From Siphonobacter aquaeclarae (GTDB taxonomy: Bacteria > Bacteroidota > Bacteroidia > Cytophagales > Spirosomataceae): a stretch of 64,000 bases of DNA. Numbering within the stretch: position 1 is the first letter of the stretch; every line of letters begins with the position of its first letter. Below the pieces are notes generated by a model. The model was not told the DNA's origin, did no database searches, and worked only from the letters and a program-made list of their open reading frames with translations. This document shows, one piece after another, positions 17,337-25,790 of this stretch. Location: assembly GCF_900103285.1 (NCBI RefSeq), contig NZ_FNGS01000003.1, positions 186,001 to 250,000 of the forward strand, given 5' to 3'. The position numbers and the translations under genes were made by a program.

Positions 17337-18713
17337 TCAGGAATGTGCGGGAATGTCAACGTAAAAAGTACTCCCGGTATCCAGTATACTTTCCAGCGAA
17401 ATACTCCCTCCGTGCCACTGCGCAATCCGCTGGCAGACAGCCAGGCCAACACCGTAGCCGCTGAAACGGAGGGCGTTTCTGCCCCTGAAAAAAGGCTCGA
17501 AAACAGACGCCTGATCCTCCGGTGCGATGCCGATGCCGGTATCCCGGATGGCAACCCGGTAGCCGTTTTCATGACGCTCCAGGGTAATAGACGCCGCCTG
17601 ACTGGCCGAGTACTTACAGGCGTTGTCGATCAAATTTGAAAAAAGGATGCGAAGAAGCGGCTCATTTCCGAGGACGGGGTATTCTTCCAGCCCTGCCGGA
17701 TCAACCAAAACCGTATAATTCGGCCGGGAAGCCAGAAAATCAGCCTGGATATCGAGTAGTACATCCGTAACAGAAAAAACCCTCTTTTTAAGATTGCCCG
17801 AAAGATCGAGCGGGCGGGCGAGCTGCAGTAGCCCGTTGGTGAGACCGATGAGCCGCTGGGTATCGTCGTGCAGGTCTTCGAGGAGCCGCCGGTACTCGCG
17901 GGGTGTGAGGTCTTCTTCCAGGCCGGACTGAATATCGGCCTTCATGGCTGCCAGCGGAGTACGCAATTCGTGTGACGCATGGCCGACGAAACTGCGCTGC
18001 TGCTCGAACGACCGCTCCAGCCGGTCCAGCATCTGATTGAAATGAATGGCGAGCTGCGCGATTTCGTCTTTTTGATTTCCCTCCGGCAGCCGGTCCTTCA
18101 GGTTTTGGACGGTTATCTGCTGTACCTGCTCGTTGATCGCGGCGACGGGTTTCAGAAACAGGCCGGCGAGCATGCCCGAAGCCATAATCGTCAGCAAAAC
18201 GCCCACCACCCAGGCTGCAACGAGGGTATTGCGGAGGTTGGCGAGTTTGCTGCGACCGAACTTGTCGTACGCGGAAGCCAGTACGACATAATCGCCCTCC
18301 GGGCCTTTGATGCCGGACGGAATGAGCAGGCCCACGAGCTCGTTCCGGCCGATGTTGTGTTCGACGTGTTTGTCACGACGGACTTCGTCGATCAGCGCCC
18401 GGTCGAAGGGCACCGCCTCGTCGTCGACATTGGAATACAGGAGCTGATCGTTCTGGTCGAAGACGAGGACGCGCTCATCTACCAGATCGCTGACCGAGTT
18501 CTGGTCAATGATCCGGAGTAGCTCGCCGGTAATTTCCTGTACGTCGACAAGGTAGCGGGCCGTCGTCCGGGCTTTGTTTTCCAGTCGCCCGAAAAACTCC
18601 TCTTCCCGGTATACTGCCGAGTTCTGGTAAATCAGCAACGAAAAAAGCGTGTGGAGGCCGGCCACGACCAACGTAAAAAGCAGCGCCAGCTTGTAGCGGA
18701 TTCGCATGCGCAA
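17337..18713 (-). CDS. HAMP-domain sensor histidine kinase (OmpR-partner type)
   Basis: A 458-residue kinase with transmembrane segments at about 8-28 and 163-187 bracketing a periplasmic domain of some 130 residues, then HAMP (about 187-238), HisKA with SHELRTPL and phosphoacceptor His248, and a HATPase domain (NLIDNACKYS, RDTGIGIAPED, GVGLAVCQRI). Its gene lies 13 bases after that of the OmpR-type regulator, so the two form a pair. The layout resembles CusS/QseC-type kinases that sense metals or envelope conditions, but no such target lies beside it; the RND efflux operon is 25 kb away. The signal is unknown. Confidence 0.93.
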   Translation of the reverse strand: MRMRIRYKLALLFTLVVAGLHTLFSLLIYQNSAVYREEEFFGRLENKARTTARYLVDVQEITGELLRIIDQNSVSDLVDERVLVFDQNDQLLYSNVDDEAVPFDRALIDEVRRDKHVEHNIGRNELVGLLIPSGIKGPEGDYVVLASAYDKFGRSKLANLRNTLVAAWVVGVLLTIMASGMLAGLFLKPVAAINEQVQQITVQNLKDRLPEGNQKDEIAQLAIHFNQMLDRLERSFEQQRSFVGHASHELRTPLAAMKADIQSGLEEDLTPREYRRLLEDLHDDTQRLIGLTNGLLQLARPLDLSGNLKKRVFSVTDVLLDIQADFLASRPNYTVLVDPAGLEEYPVLGNEPLLRILFSNLIDNACKYSASQAASITLERHENGYRVAIRDTGIGIAPEDQASVFEPFFRGRNALRFSGYGVGLAVCQRIAQWHGGSISLESILDTGSTFYVDIPAHS

Positions 18714-18726
18714 CGGAGGTTTCCGG

Positions 18727-19419
18727 TCAGGTTGGCTTCACCTGGTAGCCCTGTCCGGGTTTGGTGTGGATAAGTTTGGGCTCGAAGTTGCGGTCGACTT
18801 TCTTCCGCAGGTATGCGATGTATACTTCGACAATATTGGTTCCGGGATCAAAATTCAGTCCCCATACCTCTTTCAGAAGTTCGGCTTTGGTAATCAGTTT
18901 GTTCTGATGAAGCAGCATGTATTCGAGCAGGGCGTACTCCCGGGCGGTGAGCTCGAGTTTGTTGCCGCTGCGGGAAACGGATTTTGCCAGGAGGTTCATT
19001 TCCAGATCGGCGACTTTAAGTACCGTCTGCATCCGGAAATCATCGATGAACTCATTCCGGCGGAGCAGGGCCTGAATCCGGGCGTACAGTTCGCGGATAT
19101 CAAAAGGCTTCGCCATGTAGTCGTCCGTACCCTGCTCAAAGCCCTTCAGGCGGTCTTCGGTATCGTCGAGCGCCGTCAGCATCAGGATAGGTAGCCGGGG
19201 TTTCTGCGCCCGGAGCTGCCGGCAGATGGCATAGCCGTCCATGCCCGGTAAAACAACATCCAGAATGACCAGGTCAAACGCCTGTGAAAGTGCCTGTGCG
19301 AGACCTTCGGCGCCATCGGGAATGGCCGTGACGTTGAACCCTTTCCGCACGAGCGTTCGGGAGATACTTTCCGAGAGGCGGTGGTCGTCTTCCACCAAAA
19401 GAATATGCCTGGTCTTCAT
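18727..19419 (-). CDS. OmpR/PhoB-family response regulator
   Basis: A 230-residue regulator with a receiver domain (VEDDH at 9-13, phosphoacceptor Asp54 in VILDVVLPGMDG, conserved Lys in DYMAKPF) and a C-terminal winged-helix domain (LELTAREYALLEYML, EVWGLNFDPGTNIVEVYI). The ATG at 19419 (MKTRHILLVED) is the only start that fits the receiver fold; 44 further codons upstream are open but overlap the rnpA promoter region. First gene of a two-gene operon with the HAMP kinase. The gap to the divergent rnpA is about 120 bases. Confidence 0.94.
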   Translation of the reverse strand: MKTRHILLVEDDHRLSESISRTLVRKGFNVTAIPDGAEGLAQALSQAFDLVILDVVLPGMDGYAICRQLRAQKPRLPILMLTALDDTEDRLKGFEQGTDDYMAKPFDIRELYARIQALLRRNEFIDDFRMQTVLKVADLEMNLLAKSVSRSGNKLELTAREYALLEYMLLHQNKLITKAELLKEVWGLNFDPGTNIVEVYIAYLRKKVDRNFEPKLIHTKPGQGYQVKPT

Positions 19420-19526
19420 GCCTGTTCCTGGAGTCTGCTGCCAAAACAACGGTAAAATACGGACAGAATGGATAAATCCGGTCGTGATCGGATAAGCGCG
19501 GCTCCGGCAAGTAGCCTGTGATCCCG

Positions 19527-19534
19527 TATATTTG
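19527..19534 (+). promoter_or_regulatory. -7 box of the rnpA promoter
   Basis: TATATTTG matches TAnnTTTG exactly. No good TTG element is seen about 20 bases upstream. The predicted start point falls at or next to the first ATG of rnpA (19541), so the message would have almost no leader. Confidence 0.5.
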
Positions 19535-19540
19535 CCGTAA

Positions 19541-19927
19541 ATGGTATCCATGGATCAGCGGTTTAGAAAATCGGAGCGACTGAAAAGCAAAAAGACAATT
19601 GACCGGCTTTTTGCGCGGAATAACGAGGAGATCCTGGCCTTGTTCAGCTATCCGTTGAAGGTTTCGGCATTGCCCGGACCGGCGGAAGCCCTTCCTCAAA
19701 TCTTGATATCTGTCTCCAAACGGCATTTCAAGCGGGCGGTAGACCGCAACCTCATCAAGCGCCGCATCCGCGAAGCGTACCGGCTCAACAAAGCCCTGCT
19801 GACGGCCGGCGGACATGCGCCGGCGAGCATTGCACTGGTATACGTTGCGAAAGAAATACTTTCTTATGCCGACATTGAAAAAAAGGTAAAGGTCGTTTTA
19901 AGAAAGTTGGGTAAACCGGAAGAATAA
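19541..19927 (+). CDS. rnpA: Ribonuclease P protein component
   Basis: A 128-residue basic protein, the usual length for RnpA, which binds RNase P RNA and helps it trim the 5' leader of precursor tRNAs. The signature RNR region is clear (KRAVDRNLIKRRIREAYRL, about residues 64-82), as is the N-terminal SERLKSKKTIDRLF. Two starts are possible, ATG at 19541 or ATG at 19550 (MDQRFRKSERL); the second leaves a nine-base leader behind the predicted start point and is equally good. The gene is not next to rpmH as it is in Proteobacteria and Firmicutes; the S41 protease gene follows after 46 bases. Confidence 0.95.
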   Translation: MVSMDQRFRKSERLKSKKTIDRLFARNNEEILALFSYPLKVSALPGPAEALPQILISVSKRHFKRAVDRNLIKRRIREAYRLNKALLTAGGHAPASIALVYVAKEILSYADIEKKVKVVLRKLGKPEE

Positions 19928-19973
19928 ATCGTCTATCTTTATATAAACGGGTATACGTAAGCAACACTTGCCT

Positions 19974-21623
19974 ATGAAATCGCTGAAAGTTGGAATTGTG
20001 GCCGTGGGAATGGCCGTCGGGCTGTTTGCCTTTACGGATCCGGGAGAGCGGACGTTCGAGATCATGAAGAACCTGGACATTTTTGCCACGCTCTTCAAAG
20101 AACTCAATACCTATTATGTGGATGACGTGAATCCCAACAAGGTCATCCGCACGGGCATCGACGCCATGCTGAAAAACCTCGATCCGTACACGGTATATTA
20201 TCCCGAAGACGACATCGAGGACTACATGACGATGACCACGGGCAAGTACAACGGTATCGGTATTCTGACGCAGCATCGTCAGGGAAAATTCCTGGTTGTG
20301 ATGGTATATGAAGGTACGCCTGCGGAGAAATCCGGCCTGCGCATCGGCGATGAGATTCTGAAAATCGACGGCGTAGAGATTTCAAAGGCAGGTACCAATG
20401 TCGACAAGCTGATGAAAGGCCAGACCGGAACGGCGGTGAAACTATCCGTCCGCCGGTACGGGCAGCAGCAGAGCGAGGAAATTACGGTCACCCGGGACGT
20501 CGTGAAAATGACCAACGTGCCCTACTACGGCATGATCAACGATGAAACCGGTTATATCGATCTCAAAGATTTTACGGGAACAGCCTCTCGGGAGGTTCGC
20601 CAGGCTTTTACCGAGCTCAAGGGCAAGGGGATGAAGAAGGTCATCTTGGATCTGCGCGATAATCCGGGCGGGTTGCTGAATATGGCGGTGGATATCTCCA
20701 ATATCTTCGTCAACAAAGACTCTGAAATCGTTACAACGAAGGGTAAGGTAGCCGAATGGAACAAAACCTATACGGCTTTGTACCCGGCGGTTGATGCGAA
20801 TATTCCGCTCGCCGTCCTCACCAACAGCCGCAGTGCTTCCGCTGCAGAAATCGTAGCGGGTGTTATTCAGGACTATGACCGGGGCGTACTCATCGGGCAG
20901 CGGAGCTTCGGAAAAGGGCTGGTGCAGATCACCCGGGACCTGAGCTATAACAGCAAACTGAAGATCACGACCGCGAAATACTACATTCCTTCCGGCCGGT
21001 GTATTCAGGCGATTGACTACAGCCACCGCAACCCGGATGGATCGGTCGGAAAAATCCCCGATTCCCTCCAGACGGCATTCAAGACCAAGACGAGCGGTCG
21101 CACGGTATACGACGGCGGAGGTATTGCTCCTGACCTGCCGGTAGAGCGCCCCGCCCAGTCTGCGATCCTGACGAGTTTATACCGCAAAGGATACCTGTTT
21201 GATTATGCCAACAAATACCGGTTCGATCACCCGAATATCAAACCCGGACGTGACTTTTCGCTCAGTGATGCAGAATATCAGGAGTTTGTAAAATGGCTCG
21301 GCGACAAGGACTATGATTACACGACGGATGTCGAGCGGAAATTTGAAGAACTCGAAGCGTCTGCACGCAAGGAAAAATACTACGATGTGGTGCAGGAGCA
21401 GTTGAAGGCGTTAAAAACCAAATTCGCCCACAGCAAAGACTCCGACCTGATGAAATTCCGGGATGAAATCCGGTACCTGCTGGAGCAGGAAATCGTCCTC
21501 CGTTATTACCTGCAAAAAGGCCTGCGCGAGCACTCGTTCACGAAAGACCCCGAAATCCAGGAAGCGCTCAAGCTCTTTGCAAATCAGGGCCGGTATGAGG
21601 CGATTCTGAAGGGAACGAAGTGA
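19974..21623 (+). CDS. C-terminal processing protease, S41 family
   Basis: A 549-residue protease of the CtpA/Prc family, which degrades or trims periplasmic proteins from exposed C termini. An N-terminal hydrophobic segment (about 5-20) exports or anchors it. A PDZ domain (about 85-165, with GIGILTQ and GLRIGDEILKIDG) gates the site. The catalytic dyad is visible as Ser289 in SRSASAAEIVAG and Lys314 in SFGKGLVQ. A C-terminal helical region of about 150 residues extends past the protease core, as in Prc-like members. ATG at 19974 is preferred to an in-frame TTG at 19968. Probably co-transcribed with rnpA; a weak TATCTTTA box lies at 19934-19941. Confidence 0.94.
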   Translation: MKSLKVGIVAVGMAVGLFAFTDPGERTFEIMKNLDIFATLFKELNTYYVDDVNPNKVIRTGIDAMLKNLDPYTVYYPEDDIEDYMTMTTGKYNGIGILTQHRQGKFLVVMVYEGTPAEKSGLRIGDEILKIDGVEISKAGTNVDKLMKGQTGTAVKLSVRRYGQQQSEEITVTRDVVKMTNVPYYGMINDETGYIDLKDFTGTASREVRQAFTELKGKGMKKVILDLRDNPGGLLNMAVDISNIFVNKDSEIVTTKGKVAEWNKTYTALYPAVDANIPLAVLTNSRSASAAEIVAGVIQDYDRGVLIGQRSFGKGLVQITRDLSYNSKLKITTAKYYIPSGRCIQAIDYSHRNPDGSVGKIPDSLQTAFKTKTSGRTVYDGGGIAPDLPVERPAQSAILTSLYRKGYLFDYANKYRFDHPNIKPGRDFSLSDAEYQEFVKWLGDKDYDYTTDVERKFEELEASARKEKYYDVVQEQLKALKTKFAHSKDSDLMKFRDEIRYLLEQEIVLRYYLQKGLREHSFTKDPEIQEALKLFANQGRYEAILKGTK

Positions 21624-21642
21624 GGCTTAAAGCCTTGAGCAT

Positions 21643-21831
21643 TAGGCTATAAGCTTTAAGCAGATGCCCGACGACACTATTCACGAATCGATGACATTGC
21701 TTATCGCTTATAGCCTACAGCCTATAGCTTCATGCTACAAGCAATAGGCCATACGCTTTAAGCCAGATGCCCGGCGACACTATTCGCCACTCGATGACAT
21801 TGCTTATCGCTTATAGCATACAGCCTACAGC
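21643..21831. repeat. Two tandem copies of a word-like inverted-repeat element
   Basis: Two copies of about 85 bases, 102-103 bases apart (starting at 21643 and 21745). Each has a left arm made of words such as TAGGCTATAAGC and GCTTTAAGC, a near-identical centre (GATGCCCG...GACACTATTC...TCGATGACATTGC), and a right arm GCTTATCGCTTATAGC complementary to the left. The centres differ at several positions, so the copies are not brand new. The array fills the whole gap between the convergent S41 protease and PhyH genes. Confidence 0.75.
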
Positions 21832-22640
21832 TAAACCAAAGGATTCAGGTCGGAATCGATCCACTGCCCCGGTTCCAAACCCATCAGCCAGGTTTGCCGG
21901 TCGGCTTCCTGGTGAGTATTGACTGGTGTGGTGACACGGGCGCCATCGGCGACGTAAATGACAGTCATTACTTCCCGCAGCCGGTCTGAGCTATTGCCGG
22001 GTGCGGCGTGGAGCGTCCAGCCGGCGTGGAAGGTAGCGTCTCCGGCCCGCATGGTCGTCGCCCGCGTAACCGGGTAGCCCCGCTCCTGAACAATACGGCT
22101 AAGTACTTCTTCTGATTCATCCGAAATAGCCATATTGCCGAGAAAGCCCAGTTCGTGCGAACCGGAGGCGAAAGTCAGCATGCCCATTTCTTCCGAGATA
22201 TCCACGAGCGGCATCCACATGGTCACAGTCCGGTCGGTATCGACCGGCCAGTAGTACTGATCCTGATGCCAGGGAGTGGGCCCGCCTGAAGGCTCTTTGT
22301 ACAGCGCCTGATCGTGGTAGATGCGCACGCGGTCGACGCCCATCAGGTCTGCTGCGATACCGGCGAACCGCTTTGCGAGGGTGAACCGGGCGACGTCCGG
22401 GTCCCGGCGCCAGAGGTTCATGATCTGGAGGAAGGCCTTGCCGTAGGTGTCACGATCTTCCATTTTGCGGGTTTCGGTATTGTAGCGGGCGGCCGCACGG
22501 GAGATGTATTCCCGGCTTTCTCCCGCCTCTGCGGGAGTCAGAACGCCGCGGAGAAGGATGTGTCCGTTGTCCCGGTAAGCGGCTTTCGCATCATCGGAAA
22601 TCGCATAATACTGGTCGGGCAGAAAGAGGCCTGTTTTCAT
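21831..22640 (-). CDS. Phytanoyl-CoA dioxygenase (PhyH) family protein
   Basis: A 269-residue Fe(II)/2-oxoglutarate-dependent oxygenase. The iron-binding HxD pair is His125-x-Asp127 in PTPWHQDQYYWP, the distal ligand is His211 in WTLHAAPGN, and Arg222 is placed to bind 2-oxoglutarate. ATG at 22640 (MKTGLFLPDQ) is preferred; the frame opens further only to a TTG at 22664. PhyH enzymes hydroxylate varied small molecules, and the substrate here cannot be told. It is divergent from an AraC-type regulator that carries a cupin-like sensor, an arrangement that suggests the regulator controls this gene in answer to the substrate or a related sugar-like ligand (inference). Confidence 0.9.
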   Translation of the reverse strand: MKTGLFLPDQYYAISDDAKAAYRDNGHILLRGVLTPAEAGESREYISRAAARYNTETRKMEDRDTYGKAFLQIMNLWRRDPDVARFTLAKRFAGIAADLMGVDRVRIYHDQALYKEPSGGPTPWHQDQYYWPVDTDRTVTMWMPLVDISEEMGMLTFASGSHELGFLGNMAISDESEEVLSRIVQERGYPVTRATTMRAGDATFHAGWTLHAAPGNSSDRLREVMTVIYVADGARVTTPVNTHQEADRQTWLMGLEPGQWIDSDLNPLV

Positions 22641-22711
22641 GGAAAAGAAGTTTACGGCAGGCAAATCACGGCGTTTCCGCTGCTCCTGACAAGCTAAAAT
22701 TTGGCGGAAAC

Positions 22712-22743
22712 TTGACGGATATTAGCCTGATTTTTTAAATTTG
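22712..22743 (+). promoter_or_regulatory. Promoter of the AraC-type regulator
   Basis: TTG at 22712-22714 and TAAATTTG at 22736-22743 are separated by 21 bases and match the Bacteroidota -33 and -7 elements. The start point would be near 22750, 20 bases before the ATG. Confidence 0.55.
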
Positions 22744-22768
22744 TCACAGAAGTATCAAAATAAGGCAA

Positions 22769-23623
22769 ATGAAGCCCTCTTTCGAGCACATTGATTCGTT
22801 ACCTGACAGTTCCTTCACCTTCCGAGAATTTGTATTACCCGCGTTTGATGCCCCCTATCATTTTCATCCGGAAATAGAACTGACACTCATTCTTTCGAGC
22901 CGCGGCAAGCGGTTCGTCGGCACAAATGTTTCCGATTTTGAAGCCGGAGACCTGGTCCTGATTGGCCCGAATCTGCCGCATTACTGGAAAAACGAAGGGA
23001 ATACCGAGGAGGCCCATTCCATCGTGATTCAGTTCCGGGTTGATTTCCTCGGCGCAGACTTTTTCCGGAAGCCGGAATTCCTGTCGATCGCCCGGTTGCT
23101 GCAACGCTCCAAGTCGGGCCTGCATTTCTACGGAAAAACGGCTGAGCGCGCGATCAAGGAAATCCAGTACCTCCTGAAAGACAGCCATTTCCATCGCCTG
23201 CTGGGTTTGCTGGACCTGCTGCATACCCTTGCCGAAAGCCAGGAAGTAAACGTGCTGGATACCAGTCAGTTTTTTGCGCAGCTGCCGAAAACGGACTACG
23301 AACGTCTCAACAAAATCTATGCCTTCATGGCGGAGAACTTCCGGCAGGAGATCCGGCTGGAGACGATTTCGGAGCTGATCAACATGACGCCGCAGTCGTT
23401 TTGCCGCTATTTCAAGAAGGTAACGAAGAAAACCTTCATCGATTCGCTCAACGAATACCGGATTCGCTACGCCAGCCAGTTGCTGCTGTCGGACGGGGAC
23501 CTGACCGTCGCCGAAATCTGCTACCAGAGCGGATTCGGGAATATTTCGCACTTCAACCGGCAGTTCCGGCAGATCACGGGCCTCGCTCCGTTGCAGTATC
23601 GCAATGAATTTTTGCGGGCGTAA
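22769..23623 (+). CDS. AraC-family transcriptional regulator with cupin sensor domain
   Basis: A 284-residue activator-type regulator. The N-terminal half is a cupin-like ligand-binding domain (PYHFHPEIELTLI, FEAGDLVLIGPNLPHYWKN). The C-terminal 100 residues carry the two helix-turn-helix units of AraC proteins (LETISELINMTPQSFCRYFK and DLTVAEICYQSGFGNISHFN, ending RQITGLAPLQYR). It is transcribed away from the PhyH oxygenase gene across a 128-base gap, and is the natural candidate to control that gene. Such divergent PhyH/AraC pairs recur in Bacteroidota. The ligand is unknown. Confidence 0.94.
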   Translation: MKPSFEHIDSLPDSSFTFREFVLPAFDAPYHFHPEIELTLILSSRGKRFVGTNVSDFEAGDLVLIGPNLPHYWKNEGNTEEAHSIVIQFRVDFLGADFFRKPEFLSIARLLQRSKSGLHFYGKTAERAIKEIQYLLKDSHFHRLLGLLDLLHTLAESQEVNVLDTSQFFAQLPKTDYERLNKIYAFMAENFRQEIRLETISELINMTPQSFCRYFKKVTKKTFIDSLNEYRIRYASQLLLSDGDLTVAEICYQSGFGNISHFNRQFRQITGLAPLQYRNEFLRA

Positions 23624-23624
23624 G

Positions 23625-23655
23625 TTGCATTTCGAAAAAAAACGTCGTATTCTTG
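23625..23655 (+). promoter_or_regulatory. Promoter of tRNA-Pro
   Basis: TTG at 23625-23627 and TATTCTTG at 23648-23655 (one mismatch to TAnnTTTG) are 20 bases apart. The start point would be near 23662, about 20 bases before the tRNA. Confidence 0.5.
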
Positions 23656-23682
23656 CAACCCGAAATCGAAGTACTGCACCAT

Positions 23683-23755
23683 CGGGATGTGGAGCAGCTG
23701 GTAGCTTGCCACGTTCGGGACGTGGAGGTCGTGGGTTCGAATCCCGCCATCCCGA
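23683..23755 (+). tRNA. tRNA-Pro (anticodon CGG)
   Basis: A 73-base cloverleaf. Acceptor arms CGGGATG and CATCCCG pair fully; the D stem is GAGC/GCTT; the anticodon stem CCACG/CGTGG holds loop TTCGGGA with anticodon CGG, which reads CCG; the T arm is GTGGG-TTCGAAT-CCCGC. The discriminator is A and CCA is not encoded. It has its own promoter and terminator. Confidence 0.95.
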
Positions 23756-23759
23756 CTCA

Positions 23760-23799
23760 AAAAAGGACAAAACGGACACTGCGCTGTTTTGTCCTTTTT
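23760..23799 (+). terminator. Terminator of the tRNA gene
   Basis: A 14-bp perfect stem (23760-23773 with 23786-23799) with a 12-base loop; the right arm ends in five T. It begins five bases after the tRNA. Confidence 0.85.
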
Positions 23800-23900
23800 G
23801 TTTGTAGCCGGATGTATGTTCCACCCATACCGGTTTCCTGATTACTTTTGGGATTCCGATTCCGGTTATTGCTCTCCTGCCTGGCTCTTATGCCTTCGTG

Positions 23901-24494
23901 ATGGACCCGACGCGCGACGAATCCGCCGAACAAGTACTCTGGCACGCCTTCCGGGCGGGCGACGAAGAGGCTTATACCCGCCTCTATCACAACCACATCC
24001 GTGCCCTTTACCGGTATGGCATGAGCCTGGTGCCGGCGTCCGAGTCGTTTGTGCTCGATTGTATTCAGGATGTTTTCACGGAACTATGGATCAAGCGGGA
24101 GCGGGTAACAACGCCGGCCAGCGTCCGCCACTACCTGCTCAAAGCCCTCAAAAACCGCATTCTTCACCTCCTCGAACGAAAGGAAAAACCTTTTCAGCGG
24201 TTTCAGGAAATGGACCCGGAAGAACTATGGGCCGAGCCGAGCGAAGTAGAACAACGCGAAGAACTCGCTCACGCCCGTACCCGGGAAGAACGGCTCGAAC
24301 TGCTCATCGCCCGGCTGCCACCCCGGCAACAGGAAGCACTCCGCCTCCGGTTTGTCGAAAACCTGGATTATGGCCGCATCGGCGAGCTCCTCGAAATCAG
24401 TAAACAGTCTGCCCAAAACCTCGTTTTCAGAGCGGTCGAGAAGCTTCGTGGCTGGATTTCGGTCGTTTCTGTACTTTTTCTATTATTTTTTTGA
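23901..24494 (+). CDS. ECF-type RNA polymerase sigma factor
   Basis: A 197-residue sigma-70 family factor of the extracytoplasmic-function type. Region 2 is seen in TRLYHNHIRALYRYGMSLV and FVLDCIQDVFTELWIKRE, region 4 in LPPRQQEALRLRFVENLDYG and IGELLEISKQSAQNLVFRAV. ATG at 23901 is preferred to the overlapping GTG at 23898. The gene heads a set with an anti-sigma factor, an STN-bearing SusC and a SusD, so it most likely directs transcription of the SusC/SusD genes when the receptor is loaded. The last 12 residues (ISVVSVLFLLFF) are strongly hydrophobic, an odd end for a cytoplasmic factor. Confidence 0.94.
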   Translation: MDPTRDESAEQVLWHAFRAGDEEAYTRLYHNHIRALYRYGMSLVPASESFVLDCIQDVFTELWIKRERVTTPASVRHYLLKALKNRILHLLERKEKPFQRFQEMDPEELWAEPSEVEQREELAHARTREERLELLIARLPPRQQEALRLRFVENLDYGRIGELLEISKQSAQNLVFRAVEKLRGWISVVSVLFLLFF

Positions 24495-24551
24495 AAGAAA
24501 GCGAGTATGTTTTTGGAGATACTGTCATCTACTGACAACTAACTCCGGAAC

Positions 24552-25628
24552 ATGTCTCCTGCCGAACTCCTGACTGACGACGCGTTTGTCGACCACCAGC
24601 TGACGCCGACGCCCGCTTCGACGGCCTACTGGGCCGGGCGACTGTCCCGTTTTCCGGAAGAAAAACCGGCGTACGACGAAGCCAAGGCACTGCTTGAAGC
24701 GATCCGGCTGGGCTTGGACCGCTATGCGCAGACAACGATTCCGGAAGAGACCGTCCGGCAGTTGTTGTGGAAAATCCAGCAGGTCAACACATTGCATGGT
24801 TCAAAAGGGCGTAAGCCTGTTGTCCGTCGCTGGTTCAGCGGAGCGGCAGCAGTTGCTGCGGGTCTCGCACTGCTGCTTGGCGGGGGTGTCGCCTGGTGGC
24901 AGCTGTCCCGCCCGGTTCCGGCCTATGTCCGGAATACCGCCTCACTAAAAGATACCTCCGTCGAACGAACGAATACAAGCGGCAAGCCGGAGACCTTCCG
25001 CCTGCCGGACGGCTCGGAAGTCGTGCTCTCCTCAGGCAGCCGTCTGAGCTATCCTGCCGACTTCAACCGGCAGACGCGTACCGTTTATTTGTCGGGAGAA
25101 GCGAGTTTTTCGGTCACCAGAAATGCCGGCGTTCCTTTCCTGGTATATGCCAATGACGTGGTCACGAAAGTCATCGGGACGCGGTTTGTCGTCCGCGCGT
25201 TTGAGGGCGAGCAGGAGGTACGGATCAATGTTCAGTCCGGGCGGGTTTCCGTGTACCAGGACCGGCAAGCGCCCCGTGCCGACGCCAGGGGAGGGGTACT
25301 GCTTCTGCCCAATCAGCAGGTGGTCTTTTCCCGTCTGACCGAGCAATTCACCAAAAGCCTTATTGCACTTCCTCACCTGCTGCCCGGAGTGAGTACGCCC
25401 CGGTTTTCGTATGAAGAAACGCCCATTACCCAGGTTTTCAGGGACATAGAAAAGGCCTATGGCATCACGATTCTTTACAACGAAGAAACGCTGGGGCATT
25501 GCCAGCTGAATGCCTCGCTTGCGTCGCTCGGTTTTGAAGAAAAAATGGGTGTTATCTGTACGACGCTCGGCGCGCGTTACGAAATCATCGACGGACAGGT
25601 AATCCTGACCGGAGGTGGCTGCGAATGA
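24552..25628 (+). CDS. FecR-type transmembrane anti-sigma factor
   Basis: A 358-residue inner-membrane protein. The N-terminal 90 residues would hold the sigma factor in the cytoplasm. A single transmembrane segment lies at about 97-117 (AAAVAAGLALLLGGGVAWW). The periplasmic FecR domain follows (about 140-240, with TFRLPDGSEVVLSSGSRLSY and LSGEASFSV), and then a C-terminal DUF4974-like domain (about 280-350, YEETPITQVFRDIEKAYGI and LGARYEIIDGQVIL), related to the STN fold. It is 57 bases after the sigma gene and relays the state of the SusC receptor encoded next. Confidence 0.94.
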   Translation: MSPAELLTDDAFVDHQLTPTPASTAYWAGRLSRFPEEKPAYDEAKALLEAIRLGLDRYAQTTIPEETVRQLLWKIQQVNTLHGSKGRKPVVRRWFSGAAAVAAGLALLLGGGVAWWQLSRPVPAYVRNTASLKDTSVERTNTSGKPETFRLPDGSEVVLSSGSRLSYPADFNRQTRTVYLSGEASFSVTRNAGVPFLVYANDVVTKVIGTRFVVRAFEGEQEVRINVQSGRVSVYQDRQAPRADARGGVLLLPNQQVVFSRLTEQFTKSLIALPHLLPGVSTPRFSYEETPITQVFRDIEKAYGITILYNEETLGHCQLNASLASLGFEEKMGVICTTLGARYEIIDGQVILTGGGCE

Positions 25629-25790
25629 TGTATTTCCATTAACCGAAATTCTATTCACGCTATGATCCGTTAATCTCTACTCCTTTCCTCAATCCCCCAT
25701 CCCGTCCGACTTATTACGACCAGCCTGCGCAGGGCCGGCAGGGAAATCGTGTGCCCGACTTATCCCAAATAACCTCCAGATCGATTACGA

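Noticed and set aside
21643-21831. Possible IS element or MITE
   Set aside because: The tandem repeats encode nothing and I see no target-site duplication or defined ends.
23653-23841. 62-codon frame across tRNA-Pro
   Set aside because: The tRNA cloverleaf accounts for the sequence; the frame is a read-through of tRNA and terminator.
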